Source: CAYUST01 sp964447535
Lineage (GTDB): Bacteria > Patescibacteriota > Gracilibacteria > Absconditabacterales > Absconditicoccaceae
DNA: 64,000 nt
Reading direction: 5' to 3'
Assembly (NCBI GenBank): GCA_964447535.1
Contig: CAYUST010000006.1
Location: 20,236 to 84,235, forward strand
The position numbers and the translations under genes were made by a program. This document shows positions 33,263-42,576 of this stretch, piece after piece; position 1 is the first letter of the stretch; each line of letters begins with the position of its first letter. The notes under the pieces are model-generated. The model ran no database searches, was not told where the DNA came from, and was given only the letters and a program-made list of their open reading frames with translations.

Positions 33263-33376
33263 GGGGCAATCATTGCATTAAAGCTCAATAAGTATATAGA
33301 CAGCTATCTGATAACGCAATGAATGAGCTATTTACCCACGTCTAAATATTGACATTATTTACTAAATAAATCAACT

Positions 33377-33961
33377 ATGATTACCCTTCCTTTGGCAGAG
33401 CGAGAACAGCATGAAAAAGAGCTTATTGAGGCATTTCTTGATGAGCAACTAGTTTGCTTCCCTACAGATTCTCTCTATGGACTGGGAGGGGTCGTGAGTC
33501 CAGGAGTAGTTGCTCGTATAGAGACCTGTAAGGAACGCCTCCCAGGGAAGCACTATAGCGTCATTGCACCAGACCGAGCCTGGATAGAAGCACATTTCGA
33601 TATTCCAAACAATCTCGACCAGCTACGACAAAGTTGGTTTACTCAACATGGGCCTCTCACCATCTTGCTTACCAAAAAAGATCCTGAACAATGGGCCTTT
33701 CTCTCACCAACACCTCGTATCGGTGTCAGATGGCTTCCGCATCATCCTGTTCAGTGACTTATCCAAAAACTCTGACAGCCAATAGTTGCTACCTCTTGCA
33801 ATCGTTCAGGTTTACCGCCAATCTGCTCTCCAAATGAACTCCATGATGATGTTTTCCTCAATTCCCATATTGCTTATTTTCTCACCCAAGGGACACTTCC
33901 AGGACCCGCTTCCACTCTCATAGACCCTCAACATCCTGAAAATGTTATTAAAAGGTCCTAA
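33377..33961 (+). CDS. tsaC: Threonylcarbamoyl-AMP synthase
   Basis: A 194-residue YrdC/Sua5-type enzyme making the threonylcarbamoyl-AMP used for t6A modification of tRNAs reading ANN codons. CFPTDSLYGLGG, the KxR-like basic region (CKERLPGKHYSV), GPLTILL, RIGVRWLP and ATSCNRSGLPP match the family. UGA at 33755 and one further codon before QPIVATS are read as Gly. Length fits the single-domain TsaC type. It is divergent from the large ATPase gene. Confidence 0.92.
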
Positions 33962-33978
33962 AAAATGTTGCATAAAAG

Positions 33979-34007
33979 TTGCATTTTTAGAAAAATGTCC
34001 ATATAAT
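33979..34007 (+). promoter_or_regulatory. Strong sigma70-type promoter
   Basis: TTGCAT (33979-33984) and TATAAT (34002-34007) are separated by exactly 17 bases. The spacer starts TTTTAGAAAAA, identical to the spacer of the promoter at 60289-60317. It should start a transcript near 34014 that contains the small ORF and hairpins up to 34237. Confidence 0.8.
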
Positions 34008-34037
34008 ATTAACGTCCATCTTTTTATTTCATGTTAT

Positions 34038-34130
34038 ATGCACATGAAAGCTACTGAACTCGTATTGGGACTTGGTAATCTTCTTTTGTGGGGATCTATC
34101 ATTCTCAATTCAATTAGTCTCTCCTTCTAA
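34038..34130 (+). CDS. Small hydrophobic peptide (30 residues)
   Basis: A short ORF (MHMKATELVLGLGNLLLWGS...) ending in TAA, with one membrane-like segment. It lies 24 bases downstream of the predicted transcription start and is followed by three hairpins. It could be a small membrane peptide or a toxin-like peptide, or the ORF may be incidental within a small RNA. No in-frame UGA. Confidence 0.45.
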   Translation: MHMKATELVLGLGNLLLWGSIILNSISLSF

Positions 34131-34144
34131 CGAGGGAGTAATCC

Positions 34145-34195
34145 ACCTTCATTAGCAAGACTAATGAAGGTCACGTCCTTTAACTTGGAGGACGT
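34145..34195 (+). ncRNA. Two consecutive perfect hairpins, possible small RNA
   Basis: Hairpin A has an 11-bp perfect stem (ACCTTCATTAG / CTAATGAAGGT) with a 5-base loop at 34145-34171. Hairpin B has a 7-bp stem (ACGTCCT / AGGACGT) at 34173-34195. With the terminator at 34209-34237 and the promoter at 33979 they define a transcript of about 225 bases. Confidence 0.5.
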
Positions 34196-34202
34196 CTCTT
34201 CA

Positions 34203-34237
34203 AAAAAAATCTCCTGCTCAATAGGCAGGAGATTTTG
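34203..34237. terminator. Bidirectional terminator
   Basis: A 9-bp perfect stem (ATCTCCTGC / GCAGGAGAT, 34209-34233) with a 7-base loop is flanked by an A run (34202-34209) and a short T run. It ends the small + strand transcript and the - strand atpC transcript. Confidence 0.85.
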
Positions 34238-34250
34238 CATCTATCAATAA

Positions 34251-34697
34251 CTAATGCGACACATGACTCAATTTAGATAATCTCAACTCAGCAGTCACTT
34301 TCTCGAGCGAAAGGAGTGCATGTTCTAGATCCTCATCCGATCATTCGTGCTTGATCTTTTCAAGTTCAGCCTGCAATTTAGTTTGCATCTGTTCCAATAC
34401 TTCCTGTGACTCAGAAGGGGTAGTAGTGGCTAACGAAGTCAACACAATGAGGTTCTTGCCATCAACGTACAAAAGTCCCTTGCTGACACCAATATGAATC
34501 TGTCACTGATTGATTACATAGCCTGTATCCTCAGGAAGTTGAGATGGAGTACAACGCAAAATACCTGCACCCACTACAGATGTCAAAGGTATATGTCCCG
34601 GCAAAAGAGTGATTTCACCACTTTCGGTAGGAAGTGTCACTTGTTCAACTTCACCTGCAAATATTTGTTTTTCTGGAGAGGCAATTTTGAGATGCAT
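34251..34697 (-). CDS. atpC: F-type ATP synthase epsilon subunit
   Basis: A 148-residue subunit. The N-terminal beta sandwich is seen in MHLKIASPEKQIFAGEVEQV, LPTESGEITLLPGH and TSVVGAGIL. The C-terminal half is a two-helix coiled region (LEQMQTKLQAELEKIKHE, LSLEKVTAELRLSKL). UGA at 34503 is read as Gly in the loop INQ-G-QIHIGV. The ATG at 34697 matches the family start. It stands apart from any other ATP synthase gene in this window, although epsilon normally follows beta, so the operon is broken up or the rest lies elsewhere. Confidence 0.88.
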
Positions 34698-34797
34698 CAC
34701 AATGCACAAGAAGAATAAAACAATTTATTGTACTGATCTTGTAAAAAGAAACAAGCAGAACAAAGAGGAAGTGGACGGACTGAGAAAAAGAGTGTAC

Positions 34798-34827
34798 AAA
34801 AAGGGGCCCGTGCTTCGCACGGGCCCC
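34798..34827 (-). terminator. GC-rich terminator of ftsZ
   Basis: An 11-bp perfect stem GGGGCCCGTGC / GCACGGGCCCC (34803-34827) with a 3-base loop. Five A on the + strand give a U run on the - strand transcript, 35 bases after the ftsZ stop. Confidence 0.85.
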
Positions 34828-34861
34828 TTGGTTTCTATGTCTTCACTCTATCGTCGTCGGA

Positions 34862-36043
34862 CTATAAATTACTACCTGCCAATAATTTTCTCGCTAAGTA
34901 AGGAGGTGTTTCATAATCTCTTTCCTCCTTGGCTTGCACAGATTCTGATTGTACATTGCTGGTCACTCCTTCACTTTCCATAGCTTGTCCAACATATGTT
35001 CTGCCTGCTTGTGTTCTCGTAGAGCCAAGTCTTGAAAGAGGGCTTTGTCTGACACCAACATTTTTGATCATACTCTCTTGGATAGTCTCTGGGAAACCAG
35101 TAGCAATAATAGATACTTTGACTTCACCTTCATAACTTTGATCAAAGGTCATTCCCCAAATGATCATTGCATCAGGATCAGCGATTTCTTCAATGACTCT
35201 CGCAGCCTCTTGGACCTCGATAGGAGTCAAATCATCACCACCTGTCACCGCAAACAAGATACTCTTCGCACCCTCAAGCGTCGCCTCGAGCAATGGATTA
35301 TCTACCGCACGTCTAGCTGCATCTACTGCTCTATTCTCTCCTTGACCATAGCCAATACCAAACAACGCTGTACCAGATCCCTTCATAACGGTCTGCACAT
35401 CTGCATAGTCGATATTGAGTTCTCCTGGTTTGGTAATAAGGTCTGAAATACCTTGAACACCGAGATAGAGAATCTTATCGATCATAGAGAACGCTTGCTT
35501 GAAGGTAGTTTTCTTGTCGATAATATTGAAGATTTTGTCATTGGGAATCACAATAAGGGTATCTACTGCAGCTTTCATTTTGTCTAATCATTCAAGCGCA
35601 TATTGAAATCTTCTTTTGCCTTCAAAACTAAATGGCTTGGTCACTACACCAACGGTCAAGATACCCATTTCTTTAGCAATACTTGCAATCACAGGAGCAG
35701 CACCAGTACCTGTTCCACCACCCATACCTGCAGTTACGAAGACCATATCAGTATCATACAACATTGCTTTGATATCATCTACTGTTTCTTCTGCCGCTTT
35801 GCGTCCTGTTTCTGGATTAGCACCAGCACCCAATCCTTTGGTAAGATTGAGACCAATGTTTACCTTTTTGTGTGCCAAAGAGTTAGCAAGTGTTTGTGCA
35901 TCAGTATTGACTGCGACAAACTCAACACCCTCAAGACCTTCTCTTGCCATTCTATTGATGGTATTACCACCCGCTCCTCAAACACCAATCACTTTGATTC
36001 TCGCGCCTGGAGTAAATTCTGGATTAAATTCTTGTACTATCAT
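34862..36043 (-). CDS. ftsZ: Cell division protein FtsZ
   Basis: A 393-residue tubulin-like GTPase that forms the division ring. The N-terminal nucleotide loop is IGVGGAGGNTINRM, where one Gly is UGA (35978). The tubulin signature GGGTGTG is at about residues 108-114. VDTLIVIPND, GDDLTPIEVQEA and the acidic VIEEIADPDAMIIWG region follow. The conserved C-terminal peptide that binds FtsA reads YETPPYLARKLL. A second UGA lies at 35588. It begins 39 bases after the ftsA stop and is surely co-transcribed with it. Confidence 0.97.
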
Positions 36044-36082
36044 GGAAAAAAACCATAAAAAGAGATAAAAGTATTCCCTCGT

Positions 36083-37270
36083 CTAGAAGAGGTGTTTGAA
36101 CATATCAGTTACTCTACTCAACAATCCTGTTGCAAATTTTAATCAAACGCCAAATCATCCTCTCTTGCCTTGATGATACTTCTCTACCCACGTCCACGTA
36201 CCCAATAATCACAAGAACTGTGGATTGTGAGAGATGTCTCCTAATCTCAAGATATTATCCTTACCCTTGAATGTAGCAAGTTTGAAAACATCTTTTGCCA
36301 AGAGTAATATATTCTCAACTTTACTTCCGCCACCAATAATAATCACTCCTCCAGGCAATCTTCACTCCTTGTCATGATTTTGAAGATCTTCTTGAATGAT
36401 TTCAAAAATTTGCTCGTATCTCGCCACCATAATATCTGACAAAAAACCTTTGTCGATAGTTGTATCTTCACCAGCGCTCATACCATCCAACAAAATAACT
36501 CCTTTTTCTCTTTTGATATGTTCTGCGTCTTTGATATCTACTTGGAGACCAATAGAAATGTCTTTGGTCACATCCTCTCCACCTACAGGAATCACTCCGT
36601 AGAATAACGGATATCCTTCTTCGTAAACTACATAGCTTGTTTGGTTGGTACCAATATCTACGAGCAAGACACCGAGATCTCTCACGTCCAAATCCAAACA
36701 GCCTTCAGCTGCACCTAGTACAGTTGGGATAATATCTGCAACATGCAAATCAAGTTTATCGCAAGCTTCAAGGACATTATTGTAGAATACTTTGGGAACC
36801 ATAAATACATCAGCAGTGAGTTCGAGTTTTCTTGCCTCCATGCCAATAGGATCTTTGGTCTTGGTTTGTTCATCGATAATCCATTGCACAGGAACAATTT
36901 TGAGCACCTCATAGTTGGGTTTGTCTGCACTATCAGCAATTACTTCTGAAAGGTGTGCAACATCGTCATGTCCAATTTGTTTGTTGAGGATTCTTTTTTG
37001 TTCGTACAATCTCGTGATATGACATTGCGGATGAGATACCGTCAAAAATACTTCTTCAACAAAATCTCCTCCCAATTTTTTGGAGAATGCTTCAAGTACT
37101 TCATTGATACATACTGCAAAGTCTTCTATATCCAAAATTTTTCCTTTACGCATTCCTCTCGTTTTCACCATCTCTTTAGCAAGAATTGCGGGTTTACCTT
37201 CCTCCTGTCCGAAGATGACTCATTTTACATAGCCATTACCAATGTCCAGGATAACTCTCATATCATTCAT
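36083..37270 (-). CDS. ftsA: Cell division protein FtsA
   Basis: A 395-residue actin-like ATPase that tethers FtsZ to the membrane. Phosphate 1 is VILDIGNGYVKGVIFG and phosphate 2 is GVLLVDIGTNQTSYVVYEEG, with the adenosine motif GGVIIIGGGSKVENI. The 1C domain lies between them (KILDIEDFAVCINEVLEAF). The C-terminal amphipathic helix that inserts in the membrane is LLSRVTDMFKHLF. UGA codons at 37220, 36362 and several in the C-terminal 50 residues are read as Gly; without them the membrane-targeting helix would be lost. Confidence 0.93.
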
Positions 37271-37389
37271 ACCAACGTCGCACTGTTAAGGAAATAAAAG
37301 ATGATTGCCTTATACCTATATGTAGTGCATTGACAATGAGATATAGCTATATTCTGATAACCATTAGTTATCTTGGAAATTTAAGAAAC

Positions 37390-37414
37390 AAAAAATGGCT
37401 CTACAGAGCCATTT
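37390..37414 (-). terminator. Terminator downstream of the nucleotidyltransferase gene
   Basis: AAATGGCTC / GAGCCATTT arms with a 4-base loop and a run of A on the + strand (U run on the - strand) lie ~95 bases beyond the stop at 37507. Confidence 0.65.
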
Positions 37415-37506
37415 TAATATTATTCAACGTGATAGCATTCGGTTATCGAAGAAACATTTTCGTAGTTTGAAGCACACTATATATACTTGTGATGGTTTGG
37501 TATCTT

Positions 37507-38358
37507 TTATACACTTTGGAGATCACTTGTGCTTGCTAGCTTTCGCTTGGTTGCATATTTCAATCTTTTATCTGCATGGAATTTGAGCATAGTATCCGCT
37601 AAAACGATATCATCACCACTTACTCACAAGCGACGTTTTTTTCGCAAGAGAATAGGTAATCGAATAAGTTTCAAAAGTTGCTCAATACCATCTCCTATAC
37701 GACCCCCGCCTCGACGTTCCCAAAAACGTTTTCGTCGCGTTCTGCCTGATCGCTGATGTGTTGGTAAGTGTATTACTTGTTGCTCTGGAAAATTAGGAAG
37801 ATAGTGCGTAATCCAATCATTGTAACGCCAAAGCATCACAGGGTCCATCGGAGTTTCTTGATAGAGTGGCACCAAGTGTGCAATCCAATACACAAGATAC
37901 GGATCTTGTGGTTGCAACGCAAGACGTTGCAAATTGAGTTCTTGTTCATCCACATAAAAACTCAAACAGAATTTTTTTCTTTTTTTCTTTCCTACTCTTT
38001 TGATACGAAGTAGGCTAAACAAGAGTAAGCTCCAAAATCTTGCTGTCCAAATTCTCTTGTGTTTGACAACGATACACACATCGATATCAGAATCATCGTG
38101 TAACGCATTGAACGTAATAGAGTTTGCCAAATAGATCGCTCTCACGAACGGTAAAGATTTATATAATCGACCATATGCATTGATGTAGGCGGTATATTCT
38201 TGCATGAGTGGGCATCGCTCATCCCATGTTTGCTGAGGAGCTGGTGCATAATGAGGATTTTTTTCTGCTCACCAAGCAAACCACAAACTAGGTTGTGGTT
38301 GCGAATACTCCATGACGGAATAGAACAAGTGGTGGAGGTGCTGCATGCTACTACTCAT
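37507..38358 (-). CDS. Nucleotidyltransferase-fold protein
   Basis: A 283-residue protein with the polymerase-beta-type signature NSITFNALHDDSDIDVCIV; the catalytic DxD pair is Asp91/Asp93. A basic segment (RIKRVGKKKRKKF) and a helical C-terminal part follow. UGA at 38269 and 37624 is read as Gly. The ATG at 38358 starts 7 bases after the dnaN stop, so the two are likely co-transcribed. The residue normally marking the first NTase strand (GS) is replaced by NS, a common variant. Substrate unknown; a CCA-adding enzyme is excluded by size. Confidence 0.75.
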
Positions 38359-38364
38359 TGAACC

Positions 38365-39510
38365 TTATTTAATCAATGGTCTCACTACATAGGTGTAGTG
38401 TGCATCATCTTTATCTTTGAAAATGATTGGCTTCTCAGCATTCAGTAATTGCATAGTAATTTCTGTGCTCGTCACGATTCTCAAAAAGTCAGCGATATAT
38501 TTTCCGTTGACGCCAAACTGTACTTGTTCTCCATCAACAAGGGCTGGAGTAGATGTTTGTGCTTCACCCATATCTGTTTCTCCAGAGCTCAACATCAACT
38601 TGTCGTCTTGTGAACGAACTGCAATATAATTATTGATATCTTTGGTCATAATCAAAATCCTCTTGATCGCTTTGTCCAACTGGTTTTTGTCCAAAACTAC
38701 TTTGGTAGAGAAGGTCGTTGGCATAATGTTCTCGTTCTCGTACTCAGGGAAACTTCCTTGGATCAGCAAACAAGTACATGAAATTTTCATATCCTTGAGG
38801 ACTAAGCCAAAAGACACCATAGTATTGGAGACGTGAGCGTGCACGTGACTACCTCCTTTATCACGATAGAAATCTACTACTCTCTTGATATCATTGATAT
38901 GTACTTTGGGGACAATAATAGCGAATTCAGCAACATCTTTTTGGTCAACATCAAGTTTGTACTCAGCGAGTCTAAATGAATCTGTGCCAACGAAAACTAA
39001 TTTGGGCGCACCCTCATATTTTTTGATTCTCATCAAAATACCCGTCAATACAGGTGAGAAATTTTTCTCAGTCACTGCATACTCTACTTTGCCAATACCC
39101 AATGAGAATTGATCTGCAGATAAGGTAATGGGTGACTCTGTCTGAACTTCTGGGACTGCCACATACTCACTTGCGGGTATACCCTTGATCTTGAACTCAT
39201 CGCTCGCTGTCTGAATAATCATGAGATCCTTAGACTCCTCGATGACCAAGACAACTTGTGTCTCATCCAGATTCCTCAAAATAGCAGACAAGGTATTTGC
39301 ATTGACCGTAATTGCTCCCTCATCGTCGAGCGACGCTGGGAGTTCCACCTCTACATACTTCTCCATATCTGTGGCCCTAAAGATGATGCTATCGATACTT
39401 CCTTTGATATAGACGTTTTCCAAGATAGGTAACGTCGCATGTTTGGAAACAAATCTTGCCATCAAATCCATGACTTCCTGTAATTGTGCAACAGCTAATG
39501 TGACTTTCAT
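38365..39510 (-). CDS. dnaN: DNA polymerase III beta subunit (sliding clamp)
   Basis: A 381-residue ring-forming clamp with three repeated domains. Landmarks are the N-terminal LMARFVSKHATLPILENVYI, the middle YAVTEKNFSPVLTGILMRI and GTDSFRLAEYKLD, and the C-terminal TYVVRPLI. The ATG at 39510 gives MKVTLAVAQLQEVM; longer upstream starts are not family-like. There is not one in-frame UGA, unlike most long genes here. It holds the replicative polymerase on DNA; the only dnaE seen in this window is truncated. Confidence 0.95.
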   Translation of the reverse strand: MKVTLAVAQLQEVMDLMARFVSKHATLPILENVYIKGSIDSIIFRATDMEKYVEVELPASLDDEGAITVNANTLSAILRNLDETQVVLVIEESKDLMIIQTASDEFKIKGIPASEYVAVPEVQTESPITLSADQFSLGIGKVEYAVTEKNFSPVLTGILMRIKKYEGAPKLVFVGTDSFRLAEYKLDVDQKDVAEFAIIVPKVHINDIKRVVDFYRDKGGSHVHAHVSNTMVSFGLVLKDMKISCTCLLIQGSFPEYENENIMPTTFSTKVVLDKNQLDKAIKRILIMTKDINNYIAVRSQDDKLMLSSGETDMGEAQTSTPALVDGEQVQFGVNGKYIADFLRIVTSTEITMQLLNAEKPIIFKDKDDAHYTYVVRPLIK

Positions 39511-39586
39511 ACGAATCCCTCGTGCAAAAAATAAAGCAAAGGTGCAATACTTATGGTTACTTATATCTGTCAGAAATGCAAGACAC

Positions 39587-39614
39587 AAAAAAATCCAAGC
39601 ACATGTGCCTGGAT
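39587..39614 (-). terminator. Terminator of the 39632 gene
   Basis: ATCC-A-GCAC / GTGC-CT-GGAT arms form a hairpin and the seven A on the + strand are a U run on the - strand. Confidence 0.7.
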
Positions 39615-39631
39615 CATTCACTACTACTTTA

Positions 39632-40069
39632 TTAGAGTTGCACAGCAAGAGAAATTGAATCTAATGCTGCTTCGACATGAGGTCTGGCTAAGTGCCTCAT
39701 GAAATCTAGAGCCTCTCCTCTGAGAGGGATTCTCCCAGGCCAGAGAGTAACTGAATAAGGTTCCAATGCACGCCAGGGAACATTGTAGCCAATGCCATAG
39801 GAGAGTACAAGCTGTCTGTTAGTAGGAGTGACCGCATAGAGGTCTACAAACTGAACTGCAAGACCTGCATAGTCAGTTTCAGTATTGACGTATGCTACCA
39901 TCCGTTGACTTGTCTCATGAAATTTTTGTGCCCACTCCCTCACTTGCTGAGGATCAGTAATTGTCTTTTCCTCATCAGTCGGTCGAGTAGACAACCAAAA
40001 AAGAAAAACACCGAACAAAGTAATAATACATAGTGTACCAAGGAGATTAATTTTGTTTTCATTTTTCAT
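39632..40069 (-). CDS. Hypothetical single-pass membrane protein
   Basis: A 145-residue protein with an N-terminal membrane anchor (LLGTLCIITLFGVFLFWL, about residues 8-26) and an exported polar domain (WAQKFHETSQRMVAYVN; FVDLYAVTPTNRQLVLSYGIG). There is no in-frame UGA. Start at the ATG 40069. A terminator follows. No family recognised. Confidence 0.65.
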   Translation of the reverse strand: MKNENKINLLGTLCIITLFGVFLFWLSTRPTDEEKTITDPQQVREWAQKFHETSQRMVAYVNTETDYAGLAVQFVDLYAVTPTNRQLVLSYGIGYNVPWRALEPYSVTLWPGRIPLRGEALDFMRHLARPHVEAALDSISLAVQL

Positions 40070-40302
40070 AATTGCAATTTTTGTATACATCTCATACCTA
40101 TTTTTTACATATTTGCAAGTGTTTTGTTGCTCTAAAATACCCTCCACCTTTACAGGCACCGAGATCCCGAAGGAGTGAGGATGCACAATCTAGAGTCTAC
40201 ATTCTCAAATCCTAATTCTTAATTCTCAATTCTCAAATCTACCTTGCCTCTCTTCACTACTTCACTACACTCTCTATAGTTTTATCCATTTCTCCTCCCC
40301 TC

Positions 40303-41061
40303 ATGAACAACTTCCTCAATACGCTCTTGATCTGTATCGCTGTACTCGGAGGCGCATTTTTCCTCTCTCAGAGAGAAGTGACTATCAAAGATGCTTCATC
40401 CAACCCTACCCAAGCAGGCGTCGTGATGAATAGTATATCTGTACAAGGTGATGGAAAAGTCTTCGCTCAACCCGATGTGTTCCTCCTAGGTATCAGCATC
40501 TCTAGCGTTGCAGACTCTACTGCACAAGCACAGGAGGCAACCAAAAAAGATGCACTCACCATCACTGATCTTGCAAAATCAGCAGGAGTAGATGCCAAAG
40601 ACATACAAACCACAGAAATGAGCATCTACCCAGAGTATGACTACAGCACGAACACTCAAAAAATCAAAGGATATAGAGCAACCCATGGCCTCACCCTCAA
40701 GATTAGAGATCTCAAGCAAGTAGATACGTTGATTCCTCAAGTCACCTTCTCCAACAATGTACAAATCAGCTCTATGAGCTATGATATCGATGACAAAACT
40801 GAGCTCTACAGCGAAGCAAGAAAGCTTTGATTTGCAAAAGCGAAACAAAAAGCAGAAGAATTAGCAAGTCTCGCTGGTATTAGTTTGGATAAACCACTCA
40901 GTATTTCAGACCAAATTAGTTATATGCCTCCGTATCCCATGCCCATGCAAGCCAACATGTTCAAAGCAGAAGTAGCTATGGACAGCGTTGGAAGCCCTAC
41001 CATCAATCCCGGCCAACTCGAACTCAGCGTCACGGTCAATGTAGTATATGGGGTAAAATAA
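40303..41061 (+). CDS. SIMPL-domain (DUF541/YggE-like) protein
   Basis: A 252-residue exported or membrane-anchored protein. The N-terminal segment NTLLICIAVLGGAFFLS is a signal anchor. VQGDGKVFAQPDVFLLGISI, the heptad-like ATKKDALTITDLAKSAGVDAKD, YRATHGLTLKIRD and the C-terminal AELASLAGISLDKPLSI-type segment are typical of SIMPL proteins. One UGA (40828) is read as Gly. It precedes the glycosyltransferase by 3 bases, so they form an operon. The role is unknown; relatives are linked to oxidative stress or signalling. Confidence 0.85.
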
Positions 41062-41064
41062 CCC

Positions 41065-41844
41065 ATGAGTTGAGGCACAATCAATAACGAATCCGCCTCT
41101 CCCTCACTCAGTGTGGTAATTATCACGTTAAATGAAGAGCGCACTGTTGATAGGCTCCTCAATCAAATTTCCTCGCAGACCTTTCAGCCTACACAACTCA
41201 TCGTTTCAGACAGCAAGAGTACAGATGCAACGGAAACAATATGCAGACATCATCCTGTACGGTGATCCACACTTCACTTTCACCAATGTAACGTTACCAA
41301 ATGACCTGCATACGGCAGAAATAGAGGTGCAGAACTCGCTACGGGAGAGTGGATAGTATTTTTGGACGCAGATACCCAGTTACACGATGACCATTTCATA
41401 CAGCAGTCTATGGATTATCTGCTCGCTCATCACGCGCAGTTTGGGTATTGCACGCTCCTTCCCAGTACCACAGACCGAAAAAGTAAAACCGGCATCGCTC
41501 TTACCAATCGGTTTATTCGTACCCATGCTTGGCGACGTCCTATCGTGCCTGGATGTTGCATATTTGTCCAACGTGACGTACATCACGCAATTGGTGGATT
41601 TGACGAAACTGTTTATTTAGGAGAAGATTCTCTGTATGGTTGGACAGCAAAAAAAATTGGCGCAACACTAACACTGCTTCCACAGCCATTTGTGTTTGAT
41701 ATGAGAAGAATCCATCAGCAATGACCATGGACTATGGCGAGACGTTATCTCAAAGGGTATCGACTCATGTATCTACGCAATATGCGCTTTCACCACTGAA
41801 GTAAAAAAGTCACGTATGACTTTGGCACCTATACCAAAAAATAA
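41065..41844 (+). CDS. Family 2 glycosyltransferase
   Basis: A 259-residue GT-A enzyme. SVVIITLNEERTVDRLLNQI is the N-terminal sugar-nucleotide-binding strand and helix. YGRNRGAELATGEW leads to IVFLDADT with DAD at residues ~101-103. GGFDETVYLGEDSLYGW is the acceptor region with the ED motif. UGA occurs five times, including codon 3, and is read as Gly. It lies 3 bases after the SIMPL gene and is convergent with uppS. It probably adds a sugar to a lipid-linked or surface glycan. Confidence 0.87.
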
Positions 41845-41851
41845 GTGAGGG

Positions 41852-42547
41852 TTACTTCCCAAAATTTCTCTTATCGGCTCTCTCAGACCGTCGTTCAAGG
41901 GCTTTTTGAAGTTCTGTGGGTGAGAAATCAGGAAATTTGAGTTGCGAAAAATAGAGCTCTGCATACCCAATCCACCGACTCATAAAGCCACTCACTCTCT
42001 GTGCGTCCTCGGCTTTGGTTCTAATGACGAGATCAATCACTGGCAGATCTCCGAAATCCAAATATTGCCCAAAGGTACTTTCATCAAGCTTGGGGCTTCC
42101 TGCATCTTTTCGACGTTCTACTCCTCTCAAAATTTCATCTCTTCCGCCATAGTTGATGGCAAAAACCGCAGTGAGTTTAGCATCGCTATAGGTGTGCTTT
42201 TCTTGAAATGCAAGGAAACTCTGGAGCGTTTTGTCTGGAATTCATACAGGCGATCCAACTCGCCTAAAAGCTATTTGCTCTGCAGAAAATAAGGCATCCA
42301 ATCACGATAACGCATGATCAAATAAGGCAAATAATCAAGCACACTCTAGGGAAGATCTTTCGCGTAAATTTTCGGTGCTTAATCCCCAAAACGTCGCCAC
42401 ACGCACAGGAGTAGTGATCAAAAATTTCAACAGTTCAATACTATTTTTTTGTCCTGCACTATGCCCGTCCAATGCGGAAAGTCCACGGTCTTTGGCTCGC
42501 GTCCTATTCCCATCGGGGATAATTCAGATATGCTGTGGGAATTGCAT
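41852..42547 (-). CDS. uppS: Isoprenyl (undecaprenyl) diphosphate synthase
   Basis: A 231-residue cis-prenyltransferase supplying the lipid carrier for peptidoglycan and surface glycans. HIGIIPDGNRTRAKDRGL carries the catalytic Asp12 (Met-Asp-Gly-Asn of the family is Pro-Asp-Gly-Asn here). FWGLSTENLRER, AINYGGRDEI, LVIRTKAEDAQRVSGFM and AELYFSQLKFPDFS follow; the family's RTSGE.RLSNF reads RTKAEDAQRVSGF. UGA codons, for example at 42524, 42335, 42302 and 42242, are read as Gly. The ATG at 42547 sits close behind the M20 peptidase gene. Confidence 0.9.
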
Positions 42548-42576
42548 GCATCCAATGCAAAATAAAAAATGCGTAT

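Noticed and set aside
34498..34983. Open + strand frames across atpC and the end of ftsZ
   Set aside because: They are shadows of atpC and ftsZ on the other strand and show no family pattern.
37270..37506. Possible gene between ftsA and the nucleotidyltransferase gene
   Set aside because: Only short AT-rich frames and a terminator hairpin are present.
38365..39510. dnaN as a transferred gene because it has no UGA
   Set aside because: A single essential gene without UGA can reflect expression-linked avoidance, and composition matches its neighbours; without a phylogeny transfer is not supported.
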